A DNA stretch of 64,000 nt from Aurantiochytrium sp. KH105. Taxonomy: Eukaryota > Sar > Bigyra > Thraustochytrida > Thraustochytriidae. Under the pieces are notes generated by a model. It was not told the DNA's origin. It was given only the letters and a program-made list of their open reading frames with translations, and did no database searches. The DNA lies in NCBI GenBank assembly GCA_003116975.1, contig BGKB01000069.1, positions 124,001 through 188,000 of the forward strand. The letters run 5' to 3'. The translations under genes and the position numbers were made by a program. This document shows, one piece after another, positions 40,501-53,667 of the stretch. The number at the start of each line of letters is the position of its first letter. Within the stretch, counting starts at the first letter, position 1.

Positions 40501-41322
40501 CTCGGTCACCGCACGCCCCAGATCGACGAGATCAACCGTCTCCTCCGTCTTCCCGAGATCGAGTACGTTCAGCTCGAGCTCGAGGTCGCCAAGAAGCAGC
40601 ACGACCGCAAGCGCGAGATCCACCGCGAGATTCGCTACGAGGAGCTCTTTCTTGAGGCCAACGAGGGCGACTTTGCCAACATTGGTGGCCTCGAGTCCTT
40701 CAAGGACCCCGAGGAGTTTGCCAAGTTCTCGGTCACTGGCATGGCCAAGCTCTTTGGCAACAAGCAAAGGCGCATGGAGACCATGTTTACCTGGACCAAG
40801 GCCGCGCCCGCCACCCCGCTCACGGCTGCCGTCGAGTTCCCCGAGAAGCCGCTACTCAAGGATTTTGTCAACGCGCTCAAGGCCATCCGCCGCTTCGCTG
40901 GTGATGCCAAGTCCCCGGAGCCGGACGCCGACGCTGCGAGCTTCCTCGCTTACCTCAAGAATGCCTCCTCGCCGGAGCTGGTCGATGAGCTCTACCTTCA
41001 GCTCGTCAAGCAGTGCAACGAGAACCCGACCCCGGAGTCCACGCTCGCGTACTACGATCTCATTGGTCTTTCGCTCGAGTGCCGCCTTCCTTCCGAGGAC
41101 CTGCGTCGCTACCTGCTCGTCTTTGTCAAGGCGACCATGCCCGACACCTTCCACTACAAGAACTTCACATCGGCCATCCGCAACACCCAGTATGACCGTG
41201 CCACTAGCATCTCGGCTGGTCAGGTCGCCGCCGAACGCGAAAAGTTCCACTCCACTGTCAACTCTCGCTACAGCTACAAGAGGCCTGGTGTTGAAGACGC
41301 TGGTGACGACGACGAGGAGTAA
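37597..41322 (+). CDS. Unconventional myosin with N-terminal WW and C-terminal MyTH4-like domain
   Basis: A single-exon 1241-residue protein from ATG 37597. A WW domain lies at residues 19-45 (W20, YYF, W42, P45), followed by a small SH3-like segment. The motor domain has P-loop GESGAGKT (224-231), switch I with NNNSSRFGK, switch II DIYGFEVF and the actin-binding region. One IQ-like segment (QAAQRGHLAREFRR) lies near 810. A helical region then leads to a MyTH4-like domain at about 1083-1215, with ELVDELYLQLVKQ, and an acidic end. No FERM domain follows. It is an actin motor; MyTH4 domains usually bind microtubules or cargo and WW domains bind proline-rich partners. Strong third-position C/G use suggests high expression. 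Myosins with an N-terminal WW domain are known in stramenopiles and related protists; I do not assign a class. Confidence 0.9.
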   Translation: MLARLSKRLKKTGPADVKGWQEKQTIDGQPYYFNDDTMELSWEKPFELLSKAEQEDGQGSWVWVPHPTNIWQAAKIIKDNGETVQVKTEGGKKVSVLREQVMCDQLTGGRAQLVPLWDLNYSSLRRPEEDLVMLDSHNEAMLINTLRLRYESDDLYTWVGAARTVLISVNPYKNVSSLYGSEQIDLHANRPPNKPLPPHVYDIADGSYRDLVYAKQNQSILISGESGAGKTVCTKQCLEFLANVAGSDADVEEKVILANPLLEAFGNAQTLRNNNSSRFGKYINIHFDGATGVITAASITNYLLEKSRVVYQQEGERNYHVFYQMCTHPATRAKLGLDDASSYTYLTRSSVMLAKDIDDKDAHDEVLEAMSVLNFSEDDQDFVLNLTAGVLTLGNIEFAAIDLENGVTGSKIVDSTPLQAVASYLKVSVETLEHVLCHRSISVRGKTDTIPLDPAAARKACDSLAMGIYARLFIYLVEHINLSLEGDETNRTIGILDIYGFEVFEQNSFEQLLINFTNEALQQQFNHTTFTEEEKVYESEGIDFQHVEYKDSQVVLDLIQGRPHGILLMIDDEIRIPEGSEAAFMNKIETMYKRHPKFQTDKHRRLENSLSFEIAHYAGVVKYNADGFMEKNTDTLFQDAYDMLASSEFEAISELFPELDGRRQLVSLSTQFRRSLNSLMETLDETNSRYIRCIKPNDEQLANQFQAGRVIEQLRYSGVFEAVEIRSRGFPFRLSYAVFACRYSCINMGHRYKNKDDEEDLVREILSTSKQDFSDVRFGRTLVLYRAPEYKLLELMRNLALETIIPKQQAAQRGHLAREFRRRCLAAQREIQDALDVGNDIDMLDAAIANVEPTIGTFRTLFPNGQPANLKEAIAHRANLAKWKALEARLEGLVTQDPNKVYYELAKAVDEGKSLMHIPQTPRQRELIEEAIQLRENSDLGKIDAACEEVIANLYREELEDLSARSKRLGHRTPQIDEINRLLRLPEIEYVQLELEVAKKQHDRKREIHREIRYEELFLEANEGDFANIGGLESFKDPEEFAKFSVTGMAKLFGNKQRRMETMFTWTKAAPATPLTAAVEFPEKPLLKDFVNALKAIRRFAGDAKSPEPDADAASFLAYLKNASSPELVDELYLQLVKQCNENPTPESTLAYYDLIGLSLECRLPSEDLRRYLLVFVKATMPDTFHYKNFTSAIRNTQYDRATSISAGQVAAEREKFHSTVNSRYSYKRPGVEDAGDDDEE

Positions 41323-41721
41323 ATGTCTTTTTTCTCTTCGCATTTTCGGACCATCGTTCCATTTCTCGCCCCTGTGTGTCGCTCCGCTGTTCAAGTTGTG
41401 TGAGAATTACCCGATTTCCTCACCTCCACCACCGCAATACATTTTTATTGCGAAAGAAGATAATAAAAAAGACGTAAAAATGAACAAAAACTTCGTTGTC
41501 TCTTTCTTCCTCACTGTCAATCAACCCATAAAGAGATACACATGCCAATGGTCGGTTGACTGTGCGTGCTCCGTTTGTTTTGTTGTATCATGGCATCCAT
41601 TAGCTCGCCCCTGCGTCTACACAACAGCAACATGTTTTGATTTGTCTTGTTTTTATAGATATACATCCTTCCTTCCTCCAGGGGTCCTCAGTGTCGGGTT
41701 TCTGACTTGTTGTTATTCTTC
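41323..41721. other. Convergent 3' region between myosin and SAS-6
   Basis: About 400 bp, A/T-richer, with A-rich runs that may include polyadenylation signals (AATAAAAAA near 41461). No supported gene. Confidence 0.5.
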
Positions 41722-43773
41722 TTACTGGACCTGCACGGTTGGACTTGCGCCCACAAAGTCTGTGGCGATTTTATTGCGAGGTGGTGAAGGCGTGTTTGAC
41801 GCAACGGAAGCGGCTGGCCTTGCACTGTCGCGGGCAAGCGGAGTCGTCGATGTTGCTGCTGCTGCTGCTGCTGCTGCATGGCCTCCAGAAAAAGTGCCGT
41901 CGCGGTCATGCGTTTCGTGGCGAGAATAGAGATGGTGTGGTGGATACGAATCGCCGCGTCCCAAATCGTCACGTGTCAATGGGCTGCTCGCAGCGTGTGC
42001 GCCGATGACGCCCGCTCCGCTCGTCGACGCGTCAAAATCGTCATGTGTCGACGCGTGGGTATGCTGCTGCTGCTGATGATGCCCATGAAGCTGAAATCGG
42101 TGTGGCGATGCGTACGGAAATGCCTCGGGCGCCGGTGGCGAGGTGGTTCCAGCAGACGCCCCAAAGCGCGGCGAGATACGAAAGTCTAACGGCCCTGCGG
42201 GTGAGGACGAAGTGTGCGAGAGCGCCGAGCTTGAAGTTGAAGACGAGGCGTGCGCAGCAGCAGCAATGCGACCGGCAGGACCGAGTTGCGCCTCGTTAAT
42301 TTCCTTGTTCAAAAAGGCAATGACATTTTGATTTGACTCGAGCATCTTGTTGCACTCCTCGAGACGTTCTTTGGTCGCCTGAAGTGCGGCGCGAAGCTCC
42401 GCAGACACATCCTTTTCGTTGTCGAGCTGATCCCGAAGGCGAGCTGCGCCTTCGCGCTCGTCTTCAAGGTTGGCCCGCGCGTCCTGAAGGACGCGCTCTT
42501 GCTGGCGAATGACAATGTTCTTGGTACGCACCCTGTCTTTTGATTGTCGCACCTCGGCTTGGAGAGTTTCAATGACGCCATTGCCCTTGTTGATTTCCTT
42601 GATGCTAAGTTCCAGTTTGCGCTGCAGCTTGGCTGACGAGGCCTTGTAGTGGTTCATCTTGTCCTCTACGGCTGCTCTACGGTCTTGCGCCTGCTCGAGC
42701 ATGGCTGCCGTCTTTGCCAATAGGTCTTCCTTGTCTTCGAGCTGTTGCTTGAGCGCAGCCATGGTCAGTTGCTGTTCGCTCACCTTCTTTTCGAGATCGT
42801 ACACGGCGCCTTCGAGTTCGCGGTTCGCCTTGCGAAATCGATCGAGCTCCGAGGTGCCATCCTCGGAAAACTTTTCAAGCGATGCATTCTTGATTTTCAT
42901 CTGCTGCAGATCCGCGTCGACCGCGGCCTTGGCCTCGTACAGTTTGCGGTGCTCAATCTGCAGCGCCGAGAGCTGCGACTCGAGTTCGGAAATGCGTCGG
43001 TCGGCGGTTTCCTGCTGTTTGCGAGCTTGCTCTGCAGCAGCGTTTTGCGTCTGCGAAAGCAGGCGCAAAGACTCTTCCTTTTGGCGCGCAAGCGTCTCGG
43101 CGTGCGCGCTCAAGAGCTTTTCTGCGCTCTTGTCAAGGTCTTCGCGCAATCGCAACGTCTCACGTTCGGCCTCGCCTAGTTTTGCCTCGCGCTCGAGCGC
43201 GGCGGTTTCCAACGCTGAAATGCGTGCCGCACGCTGTGCAGACTCATGTTGTGCACGGCGAAGTCTGCTCGCCAAATAAGATTTGATAGAGGCGTCTGTG
43301 CCCGGCTGAAAACGCAAGGCCAAGTGCGTGAGCTGCTTGAACTGATTGGCCTCGACAATTTTAAAGGACGGAAGACCTGCGAGGTCCAGCACGGCAATGA
43401 ACTTGCCGGCATTGAGCTCGCCGCTCTGGCCACGCTGACACGCGGCCAAGAGCTCGACGAACTTGGGCGCGAACCCAGCAAAGTCGACCAAGAGGCTTTG
43501 TTCCTGTTTGAGTTCGTGGTACTCTTCCTCGGAGACTTGCAGCGTGTACAAAAAGTACAAGTCGTCCTCGCGCGTGACCTCCATGTGCAGTACGGCGACA
43601 TGCGAGTCCTGGAGCGTCTTCTTCACGCCGCGCACCACGCGCAGCGTCAGTTCGGTGGTCCGAGCGCCCTCGCTGCCCTCCACGGCATGGCCCCCTTGTG
43701 CAGGCGCGCGTTCGACACGAACGGGCACGGTGCCCTCGAACACGGGCCGCTCGCGGTCCAGCTCCACGGACAT
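41722..43773 (-). CDS. SASS6: SAS-6 centriole cartwheel protein
   Basis: A 683-residue protein from ATG 43773; the frame is open upstream to a TTG at 43959, but only this ATG gives the family start. The N-terminal globular head (about residues 1-150) carries SAS-6 hallmark segments: LHMEVTREDDLYFLYTLQVSEEEY, LLVDFAGFAPKFVELL and FKQLTHLALRFQPGTD with IKSYLA. A long parallel coiled coil (about 165-500) follows. The C-terminus is His, Ser, Gln and Pro-rich and disordered, with a (GCT)-type Ala run encoded by a CAG-like repeat near 41855. SAS-6 heads form nine-fold rings that template the centriole cartwheel, so the organism builds centrioles or basal bodies. Single exon, complete. Confidence 0.92.
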   Translation of the reverse strand: MSVELDRERPVFEGTVPVRVERAPAQGGHAVEGSEGARTTELTLRVVRGVKKTLQDSHVAVLHMEVTREDDLYFLYTLQVSEEEYHELKQEQSLLVDFAGFAPKFVELLAACQRGQSGELNAGKFIAVLDLAGLPSFKIVEANQFKQLTHLALRFQPGTDASIKSYLASRLRRAQHESAQRAARISALETAALEREAKLGEAERETLRLREDLDKSAEKLLSAHAETLARQKEESLRLLSQTQNAAAEQARKQQETADRRISELESQLSALQIEHRKLYEAKAAVDADLQQMKIKNASLEKFSEDGTSELDRFRKANRELEGAVYDLEKKVSEQQLTMAALKQQLEDKEDLLAKTAAMLEQAQDRRAAVEDKMNHYKASSAKLQRKLELSIKEINKGNGVIETLQAEVRQSKDRVRTKNIVIRQQERVLQDARANLEDEREGAARLRDQLDNEKDVSAELRAALQATKERLEECNKMLESNQNVIAFLNKEINEAQLGPAGRIAAAAHASSSTSSSALSHTSSSPAGPLDFRISPRFGASAGTTSPPAPEAFPYASPHRFQLHGHHQQQQHTHASTHDDFDASTSGAGVIGAHAASSPLTRDDLGRGDSYPPHHLYSRHETHDRDGTFSGGHAAAAAAAATSTTPLARDSARPAASVASNTPSPPRNKIATDFVGASPTVQVQ

Positions 43774-44363
43774 GGTCTGGCCCTTCTCTGCCTCCTTCCC
43801 GCGCGCGCCGCTCTCCGTCTGCGCGCTCGCTCGGCCCGAGGCGAAAGGGGGCCGAGTCCGGGTCGAGTCAGCCGGGCTCGGGCGGTTTTTCCGGTCTGGG
43901 TGATTGATTGATTGACTTCCCACTTGTTGACATTTTTTTCCCGCCGCCGTCTCGCACAATCAACCTAACGACCACGCTCCCAGCGCAGCAAACTGCGACC
44001 CGTAGTAGGTGGGGCCTAGCCTGCCTGACAGTGAGGCTGGTGAAGCAGCATGACCCCGAGGGAAAATCTGTGCTTGGACTTTGGGGACGCAACGGGACCG
44101 ACTGTCCTGCGAGCGAAGCTGTGCCCATGCCCATGCCCATGCCCGTGCAAGGTCGGAGGTGGAAAGCAGTCATGCCGCCACATGTCGGGGCTACGGACCA
44201 CGTCGTGTTGCTTTGGTGGTTTGGGGAAAAGAACAAAAGCAAGGAAAGCGAAGGAAAGCGTAAAAAAGGTAAGGGGGTTCAAGTAGTTCTACAGTCGAGG
44301 AGGGTGTCCTGTTGCATTGCATCTTCATGCCCGCAAGATCTCGGGGCTTACTTGCAAACGTAT
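43774..44363. other. Intergenic region upstream of SAS-6
   Basis: It lies between the SAS-6 start and the stop of the four-TM gene, both on the minus strand, so it should hold the SAS-6 promoter and the 3' UTR of the upstream gene. A short (CCCATG)n run occurs near 44125-44145. No supported gene. Confidence 0.5.
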
Positions 44364-44882
44364 TTACGCTTGGTTCTGGGGTGCATCGTTGTGCCACTGG
44401 TTCTTGTCAAGATGGCTGTTGCGGCGAGGCTTGCTCTCGGCATGGGCGGCAGCAGCCGAAATGAAAATGAAGATAATGGCCAAGCCCGCGGTGATAATCT
44501 CAAAGGCAAAGCCCCAGGAAAAGCCAAAGTGAGTGTTGGGGAAAAGGTCGCGAAGATCCCACGTGTGCGAGACCACCATGCCAAAAGCAGCCGTGGCAGC
44601 GGCCGCAGTTCCGGCGTGCGAGACGGCCGTGGCATAAAAGAGCTCCTTGGTGTCGCCAAAGTCCGCCGCGAACGAGAGGCACACGGACAGGACCGAAAAG
44701 GCGAGCGCCACGGCGCTGCTCACCATTGCGCCGTAAGCCCATTGCGTGTCGAGCGCATCATCGCCAACAATGTGAATAAACTCCGTGTCGTCAATGTTCC
44801 ACCACACACCCGCAAAGGAGATCACGGCGCAGGCCATGATAAAGATGCTGCCCACATGGGAGACCCAGCTGACGCCACCCAT
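44364..44882 (-). CDS. Four-TM membrane protein of unknown family
   Basis: A 172-residue protein from ATG 44882. Hydrophobic segments lie at about 8-27, 49-71, 83-105 and 122-144, giving four probable membrane helices. A ~20-residue acidic loop (WNIDDTEFIHIVGDD) follows helix 1, a shorter loop (TWDLRDLFPNTHFG) follows helix 3, and a polar His/Asn/Gln-rich tail ends the chain. This layout, with a larger first loop containing a Trp, resembles claudin/PMP22/MARVEL-type tetraspan proteins, but no diagnostic motif is present. Function is not assigned. The start lies directly next to a TTG/TTC trinucleotide run. Confidence 0.65.
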   Translation of the reverse strand: MGGVSWVSHVGSIFIMACAVISFAGVWWNIDDTEFIHIVGDDALDTQWAYGAMVSSAVALAFSVLSVCLSFAADFGDTKELFYATAVSHAGTAAAATAAFGMVVSHTWDLRDLFPNTHFGFSWGFAFEIITAGLAIIFIFISAAAAHAESKPRRNSHLDKNQWHNDAPQNQA

Positions 44883-44935
44883 CTTGCTTTGTTGTTGTTG
44901 TTGTTGTTGTTCTTCTTCTTCTTCTTCTTCTCTTT
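44883..44935. repeat. (TTG)n(TTC)n trinucleotide repeat
   Basis: Seven or eight TTG units followed by six TTC units lie immediately upstream of the minus-strand start at 44882, so they are in its 5' leader. Confidence 0.85.
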
Positions 44936-48667
<3,732 letters not shown>

Positions 48668-49112
48668 AAAGTGTGAACACCACCTCTGCTCTTCTTTCAC
48701 GGTACCTTGCCGTGCGCCATTTGTTTCCTTTTACTACCACTACTACGACTACGTATACACCAACCCTACCCCTTTTCAAAGATTCTTTTCTTATTTCCTT
48801 ATCTTTTCCCTTTCTCTTGACGACAGCAGACACACACACTCACACGCAAAGAAGTTGATTCTACTTTTCATTAGACTTGACACGTTGCATTGTGTATTGA
48901 TTGGTTCCTCCACATGTTGCAATTCACGACAACATCAGACGCGCATGCACACACAGAGATAGATAGTAAAGCTGAGCGCTCACGTCATTTTTTGCACGAG
49001 AAACACCTTCTGCCGTCCTCGATCCAACAGTCAATCTCCTCTCCTCCCTGAAACGATGAAGACACAACGCGACTTTTCTTTCAATGCACAGGATGAAACG
49101 ATCCGGCTCACA
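48668..49112. other. Convergent 3' region after GAPDH
   Basis: About 445 bp between two convergent stop codons. It holds pyrimidine-rich runs, (CTACTA) and (CACA) elements and no supported gene. Confidence 0.5.
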
Positions 49113-52100
49113 TCACTTTCGTTTCGTGACTTTTTGATCCAGACGATGCTTGAGCGTATTAATTGATGTCTTCACCCCGTCCTCACCCGTCTTTGCGTCC
49201 TTTAGCAAATTAGCGCGTTTGAGGGCTCGATACTTGATTGCCTTTTTGAATTCTCCATAGGTTCGCAAAGTGTGAATCATCTCCCTGGCGTGAGCGAATA
49301 CGGCGGGTGGCAGACGAGCGTCCTTTCGCTGATAGACGTACAGTTCATGCAAAATGATCCCTCTCAAGTCCTGTAATAACGAATCACCAGGCTTGGACGG
49401 CACGTTCAAGGTGACTCCTTCCTTTTCCAATTCACCAGATTTCACACCTTTCAATGAACTCGAGTCTGCATCATTTTGCAGATCGAGGATCCGAATCGCA
49501 GGCTCTTCACTCATGAACACCACCTCGGTGTCATGCGATGACCCACTTTCTCCCTCCGCCACAGCCTCAACTATAGCCTCTTTCACATGTCTTGCATCTC
49601 TTGACTTTGCTGCCATCGCCGACAGTGATGCCGACAACGACGATGCTGATGTCGATGACACCATGTCCGGTCGTGTCCTAGTCACACTTTCAGCATGACT
49701 CTCCACGCGTGGACGCTTTTGCTCATTTCGGAATGCTGTCGTCCCTTTACTGCTCGCGCTCGCATTCGTGAGAGCCAAAATAGAGTTTCGGCTTTCGTCG
49801 CGTGGTCGCTTCTCGTTGCGAATCGGCTCGTCAATGTCGTTTTGTGCAAGGCTTTTCTCACACTTTGCCTCTGAGCCGCTCTTGCCGCCTGTAATTGAAC
49901 CCGAGACAGTCTCCGGTTTACTTTGAGTTTGCAAAAGCTTGCGAGCGCATTTCGCATCCTCTCCCCGGAGTACAAGCACGACACCCCTGGCACCTCCATC
50001 CTGGCCATTTCGAACGAGAATAACGCGAGAATCAAAGTCTTCAAAGATGCTAGCTTCCAGCATGCGTGAGAAATCATTGGATGATTCCTCGAGCTCCACG
50101 AATTCAGGCATTGACTTTACCATTCCTCGCAATGGATAATGCATGGTGCGATTTTCAGGGGAAATCCGTTTCGCAGCGAGGTCCTCAAGTACTTTTGCAA
50201 TATATTGATTCTCCGCCGATGGGCGCAAGACCGCGCCGCGGGAGTCTGCAAGCTCGTGCAGCAGTGCACTTTGCGGATCATGTGCAAGAATGGCGAGGCA
50301 GAGCGCAAAGAGCTCCAGACCATCTACGGAATCGTACCTTTTCCGGAGTCCGTCGAGTTCATGCAGGCCAGCCCCTGTCGTGCCTTGCGTCCACCATACA
50401 CAAAGAAGCTGCTCCAGCGCCTCAATTCGCACTTTGTCTTGAAGTCCCTGGAGCGCCGCGGTCCATCTTTGCTCTTCAGGAGCGGTTTTCGCCGACCGCC
50501 TCGCATTCAGCACCAAAATCAGAGGCTTTCGCACAACCTGATGCGGAGTCAACGTGCTCGCTGCAGTTGCCCCCTTTTCTAGCGCGTACTGTTCAAGACC
50601 GCTCTTGCATGCAGAAATTGCTTGCGCCACGTCTGCCCAGCGCGTTGCTGCGCGAGCGTAGTAGGAAATCGCACAAGCTAGAAAGTGACGGGCCTTGTCA
50701 TAAAAATTCTGCAAGAGGAGACTCAGCGCAGACCAAGTCGCCAACTCTGCATTGAAAGCCTCCTCGACAGCTTGAACGCAGGATCGTAAGTCCTCGTTGC
50801 GCATTGAAGCACGGACCGCCATAAAGCTGGTCTGTGATATTCCCAGCCGTTTTGCAACCTGGTCAAAGTCATCCATTGCTGATTTCGTTTTCTGGCGCGA
50901 AGTTTCCAGAGAAGTGTTGTCCTGCAGCGAAGTGGCTGCAGCAAAGGCTACCTGACGAGCATCTTGAACTTGCGCAAAATCAGCATCGGCCGCTATATAA
51001 GAGCGCTGCTCTATTCCGTGACGACTCAAAAAGTACTGCTTCCAAAACGCCATGCACTCGGCACCAGTGCACTGAGACTTTTTTTGCGCCTCGATAGCAA
51101 TGATCTCCAGCTGATCGAGCGTGGAGCGGTCGTCGCTGCGAATATCCTCGTTTCTCGTGGAAGTCTTGAAATCGTCGAGACGCTGCCTCGTATACATATA
51201 CTTGGAAAGAGGATCTCGGCATCGATTTTGTAAGCAGATGAATTCAATCAGATCAAGCGGTAGGCCCTGCTCTCTTTGGCCGTGCACTGCTGTACGAGCA
51301 CGCCCCACTGTAACAGCGAGTTGCTCGACACGTAAAAGGGCAGAACTTTTATCCACTTCATCAGCGATGGCTCTAGCAACGTCCCAGGGTCGACGCGTAT
51401 CGACCTTGAGACGACGAAAAAGACTTTGTGCTTCGCCTTCTGTTCGCACCTGCAAGGTGTAAAGGTCGACAAGTGCTTTGCACGGAAGTCTGAGCTCGTT
51501 GAGCCACACATTGGCAATGGTCGAATGGGCCATAAAGTCGAGAAACGTCGCAGTCTTCAGAAAACCCCTTTCACGAACGAAGCGAAGCGTCTCAATCACG
51601 CCCAGGTCAGCAGGCGAGATGATGCCGTTTGCTTTGCAGAGCATCATGGACAACGCGAGGGCTGTTGCATCGTCTTTTGCAGTAGAACACGCAAAGCGGA
51701 GCGCAAGGCGAGGAGAATTCGCGCAGCTTGATTGATCATCTACAAAGCGCCCCATCTCGTTGCCACCCACGACGTGCGATGGAAGAGGAGACTCTGACCT
51801 GCTGACGGAACGCAGAGCAGGTGATGGGACTGGCTCGACCTTTTGCTCAGACGCCGAAAGGCCTTTTGGCGAAATCGATACTGCTTTTTCATCCCAGATT
51901 TTTGATAGGGCGTCAAACGAGTCATGGCGTGCAGTTATCTCCAGACGACCGCGATAGCAGTTTTTCTCGGCGTCCTTTCTCAGTGTACAATCCGTCACAC
52001 AAAAGGGACTCTCGCGATTTCGAAGCACTCGATTGATTGTTTCTGCAAAATCAGGAGTCGACAAGCGCTCCATCGTCGCTTCAAGAGAAACGAGAAAGTA

Positions 52101-52514
52101 ATTTGTCTTGGTCTTCTTTTTGATGGGCTTGTCAGGCGCGTGTTCGGGGCAAACGGAATTGCTCCCTCGGCCTTTGGGCTGAAATTCGAAGATGACGGCA
52201 GCCTTGCGTTCGCCAGGTCGTGAGGCACCTTGAAAGGCCTCTTGAACAAATTTGACAATGTGCGTGGCTTGCCGCCGGTTTGATATTGTTTTGCTCGAGG
52301 GAAACTCCCGCCGGCCGTGCTTCGAGTACTCTTCCTCGGCCGAAGCACGAAAACCGCTGTCTTCTCCATCTCTTGTCGAATGCTGCTCATTCGAGTCGTC
52401 ATCGGCTTCCGGAACCTTTTGGCCATCGTACGTTCTTACGCTTGAAACCGACTCGTCGTCGTCGTCGTCGTCGCGGCCGCCGCTGCCGCGAGCGCAGCTC
52501 CCGTGTTCGTCCAT
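49113..52514 (-). CDS. Core-less paralogue of the GREB1-like protein
   Basis: A 1133-residue protein from ATG 52514. It opens with an acidic DDDDDDE run. Residues ~50-650 match nothing I know; they are mainly helical, with a possible small mixed domain at 60-200. Residues ~660-890 (PLILVLNA, RIEALEQLLCVWW, GLELFALCLAILAHDP) clearly resemble residues ~10-240 of the larger minus-strand gene upstream (PLVLVLNA, RVEALPQLLRVWW, GLDLFALCLWIIIRD). After a Ser/Lys-rich linker, the last ~75 residues are one copy of the module that ends that protein (KDARLPPAVFAHAREM ... INTLKHRLDQKV). The helicase and glycosyltransferase between these parts are absent. Partial duplication with loss of the catalytic core is the simplest reading; a regulatory partner or competitor of the larger protein is conceivable. 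Confidence 0.75.
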   Translation of the reverse strand: MDEHGSCARGSGGRDDDDDDESVSSVRTYDGQKVPEADDDSNEQHSTRDGEDSGFRASAEEEYSKHGRREFPSSKTISNRRQATHIVKFVQEAFQGASRPGERKAAVIFEFQPKGRGSNSVCPEHAPDKPIKKKTKTNYFLVSLEATMERLSTPDFAETINRVLRNRESPFCVTDCTLRKDAEKNCYRGRLEITARHDSFDALSKIWDEKAVSISPKGLSASEQKVEPVPSPALRSVSRSESPLPSHVVGGNEMGRFVDDQSSCANSPRLALRFACSTAKDDATALALSMMLCKANGIISPADLGVIETLRFVRERGFLKTATFLDFMAHSTIANVWLNELRLPCKALVDLYTLQVRTEGEAQSLFRRLKVDTRRPWDVARAIADEVDKSSALLRVEQLAVTVGRARTAVHGQREQGLPLDLIEFICLQNRCRDPLSKYMYTRQRLDDFKTSTRNEDIRSDDRSTLDQLEIIAIEAQKKSQCTGAECMAFWKQYFLSRHGIEQRSYIAADADFAQVQDARQVAFAAATSLQDNTSLETSRQKTKSAMDDFDQVAKRLGISQTSFMAVRASMRNEDLRSCVQAVEEAFNAELATWSALSLLLQNFYDKARHFLACAISYYARAATRWADVAQAISACKSGLEQYALEKGATAASTLTPHQVVRKPLILVLNARRSAKTAPEEQRWTAALQGLQDKVRIEALEQLLCVWWTQGTTGAGLHELDGLRKRYDSVDGLELFALCLAILAHDPQSALLHELADSRGAVLRPSAENQYIAKVLEDLAAKRISPENRTMHYPLRGMVKSMPEFVELEESSNDFSRMLEASIFEDFDSRVILVRNGQDGGARGVVLVLRGEDAKCARKLLQTQSKPETVSGSITGGKSGSEAKCEKSLAQNDIDEPIRNEKRPRDESRNSILALTNASASSKGTTAFRNEQKRPRVESHAESVTRTRPDMVSSTSASSLSASLSAMAAKSRDARHVKEAIVEAVAEGESGSSHDTEVVFMSEEPAIRILDLQNDADSSSLKGVKSGELEKEGVTLNVPSKPGDSLLQDLRGIILHELYVYQRKDARLPPAVFAHAREMIHTLRTYGEFKKAIKYRALKRANLLKDAKTGEDGVKTSINTLKHRLDQKVTKRK

Positions 52515-53217
52515 TCTCGCCAGTTCTTCGTGTAAAGGCTTGTCTCTTCTGCAAACTTGGCTTCGCGCGAGGCCGTCTGCTGCTGCGACCCAGCGCGGAG
52601 CACACCGCTGAGCGACTTGCCGTCGCCCGCCGCCCGCTCGCCGCTTCGCCGCGGCCCGCCGTCCGCTACAGCGGAGTTAGCTGGCACTCTGGTCTATCGC
52701 CCGGCAAAGAGGGAAAAAAGGGGAAAAGCAAATTGACGCATCAGCAACGTGAAGTGAGAGCGCTTTGGGAGCGCCGCGAGAGTGGAGCGCTGCGAGAGCG
52801 GAGCGCTGCAAGAGCCATTGTGAGGAACTGATCTCGATCTTGGATATCGGCTGGAAATCGGAAATGCTTACTCGAGCAAAACACCTCAGCTCGAAAGCTG
52901 CGATCTTGACAAAGATAATAAAAAAATCCGCAACCAGTTATCCTTGCAAACATGGTATCGCAAGGCACGCGTATCGAGCAGCCATTTGTGTTTTCAAGGT
53001 AACAGGATTAAGTCACATCCGAAAAGAGACGCCGATGACCCGACTTCTTACATGGGCTCAAATAGGCACGAGAACACAACGATCAATCTCCGTTCTGGCA
53101 ATATCTGCTTCGTAGACAGTCTGCAACACTGCAAATGCGCTCTCACAGTCAATCATTTGTATATTCTTTCATTGATTCTTTCGATATTCTGTAAATCCAC
53201 ACTCAGCTCAAAGTCGA
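52515..53217. other. Intergenic region between the two paralogues
   Basis: It should hold the promoter of the 1133-residue gene and the 3' UTR of the larger one. A GC-rich part (52515-52830) with GAGCGCTGCGAGAG-like short repeats near 52790 is followed by A/T-richer DNA. No supported gene. Confidence 0.5.
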
Positions 53218-53667
53218 TCAGTTCTTCCTTCCGGTGACCGCTCGATCAAGCTTCTGCTTTAAAGAGTTGATGGCCCGCTTCAACTCCGCTTCGTTACCGT
53301 CCGATGGCAGCAGAATTCCCGCTCGCTGCAAAGAAGAAAGACCAAGCGATCTTTTGAAGTTCCCATATATCGGAGACATCTGCAATAGAGTTCTTGCATG
53401 ATCATAGAACCTAGGTGGCAGCCGTGAGTCTTGGTCATCGAGCAGTGGACGAATGATGCCTTGAACTTGATCCATTGGAAGCTCTCCAGGTTTCTGGCTC
53501 GGCGAAGGGGGTACGATTGCATGCTGGTGATCTGCTCGGGAAGAAGTTGCAGACTGCGGTCTTGATGTGCGCTCAGGTAGATGCTCGCTCGTTGTCGATA
53601 TTTTCGCTCCTCGGTCTACAGAAGCTGGGGCCGAGACGTTGGCTGGCTGAGACGAGTCTACTGAGGC
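53218..53667 (-). pseudogene. In-frame continuation of the GREB1-like gene beyond a TAA
   Basis: Directly after the TAA at 53670-53668, the same frame stays open for 149 codons to a stop at 53218. The first 64 codons are a Ser/Pro/Ala linker like those between the modules upstream. The last 85 residues are a further module copy (DSRLPPRFYDHARTLL ... INSLKQKLDRAV), closest to the terminal module of the neighbouring 1133-residue protein. The parallel linkers read GExxAxSSS where this one has GE-stop-ASxxSS, so the TAA looks like a nonsense change in once-coding DNA. Alternatives are readthrough, a sequencing error, or a 57-nt in-frame intron at 53717-53661 (GTAAAT ... CTCAG) whose removal would fuse both parts. 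Confidence 0.7.
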
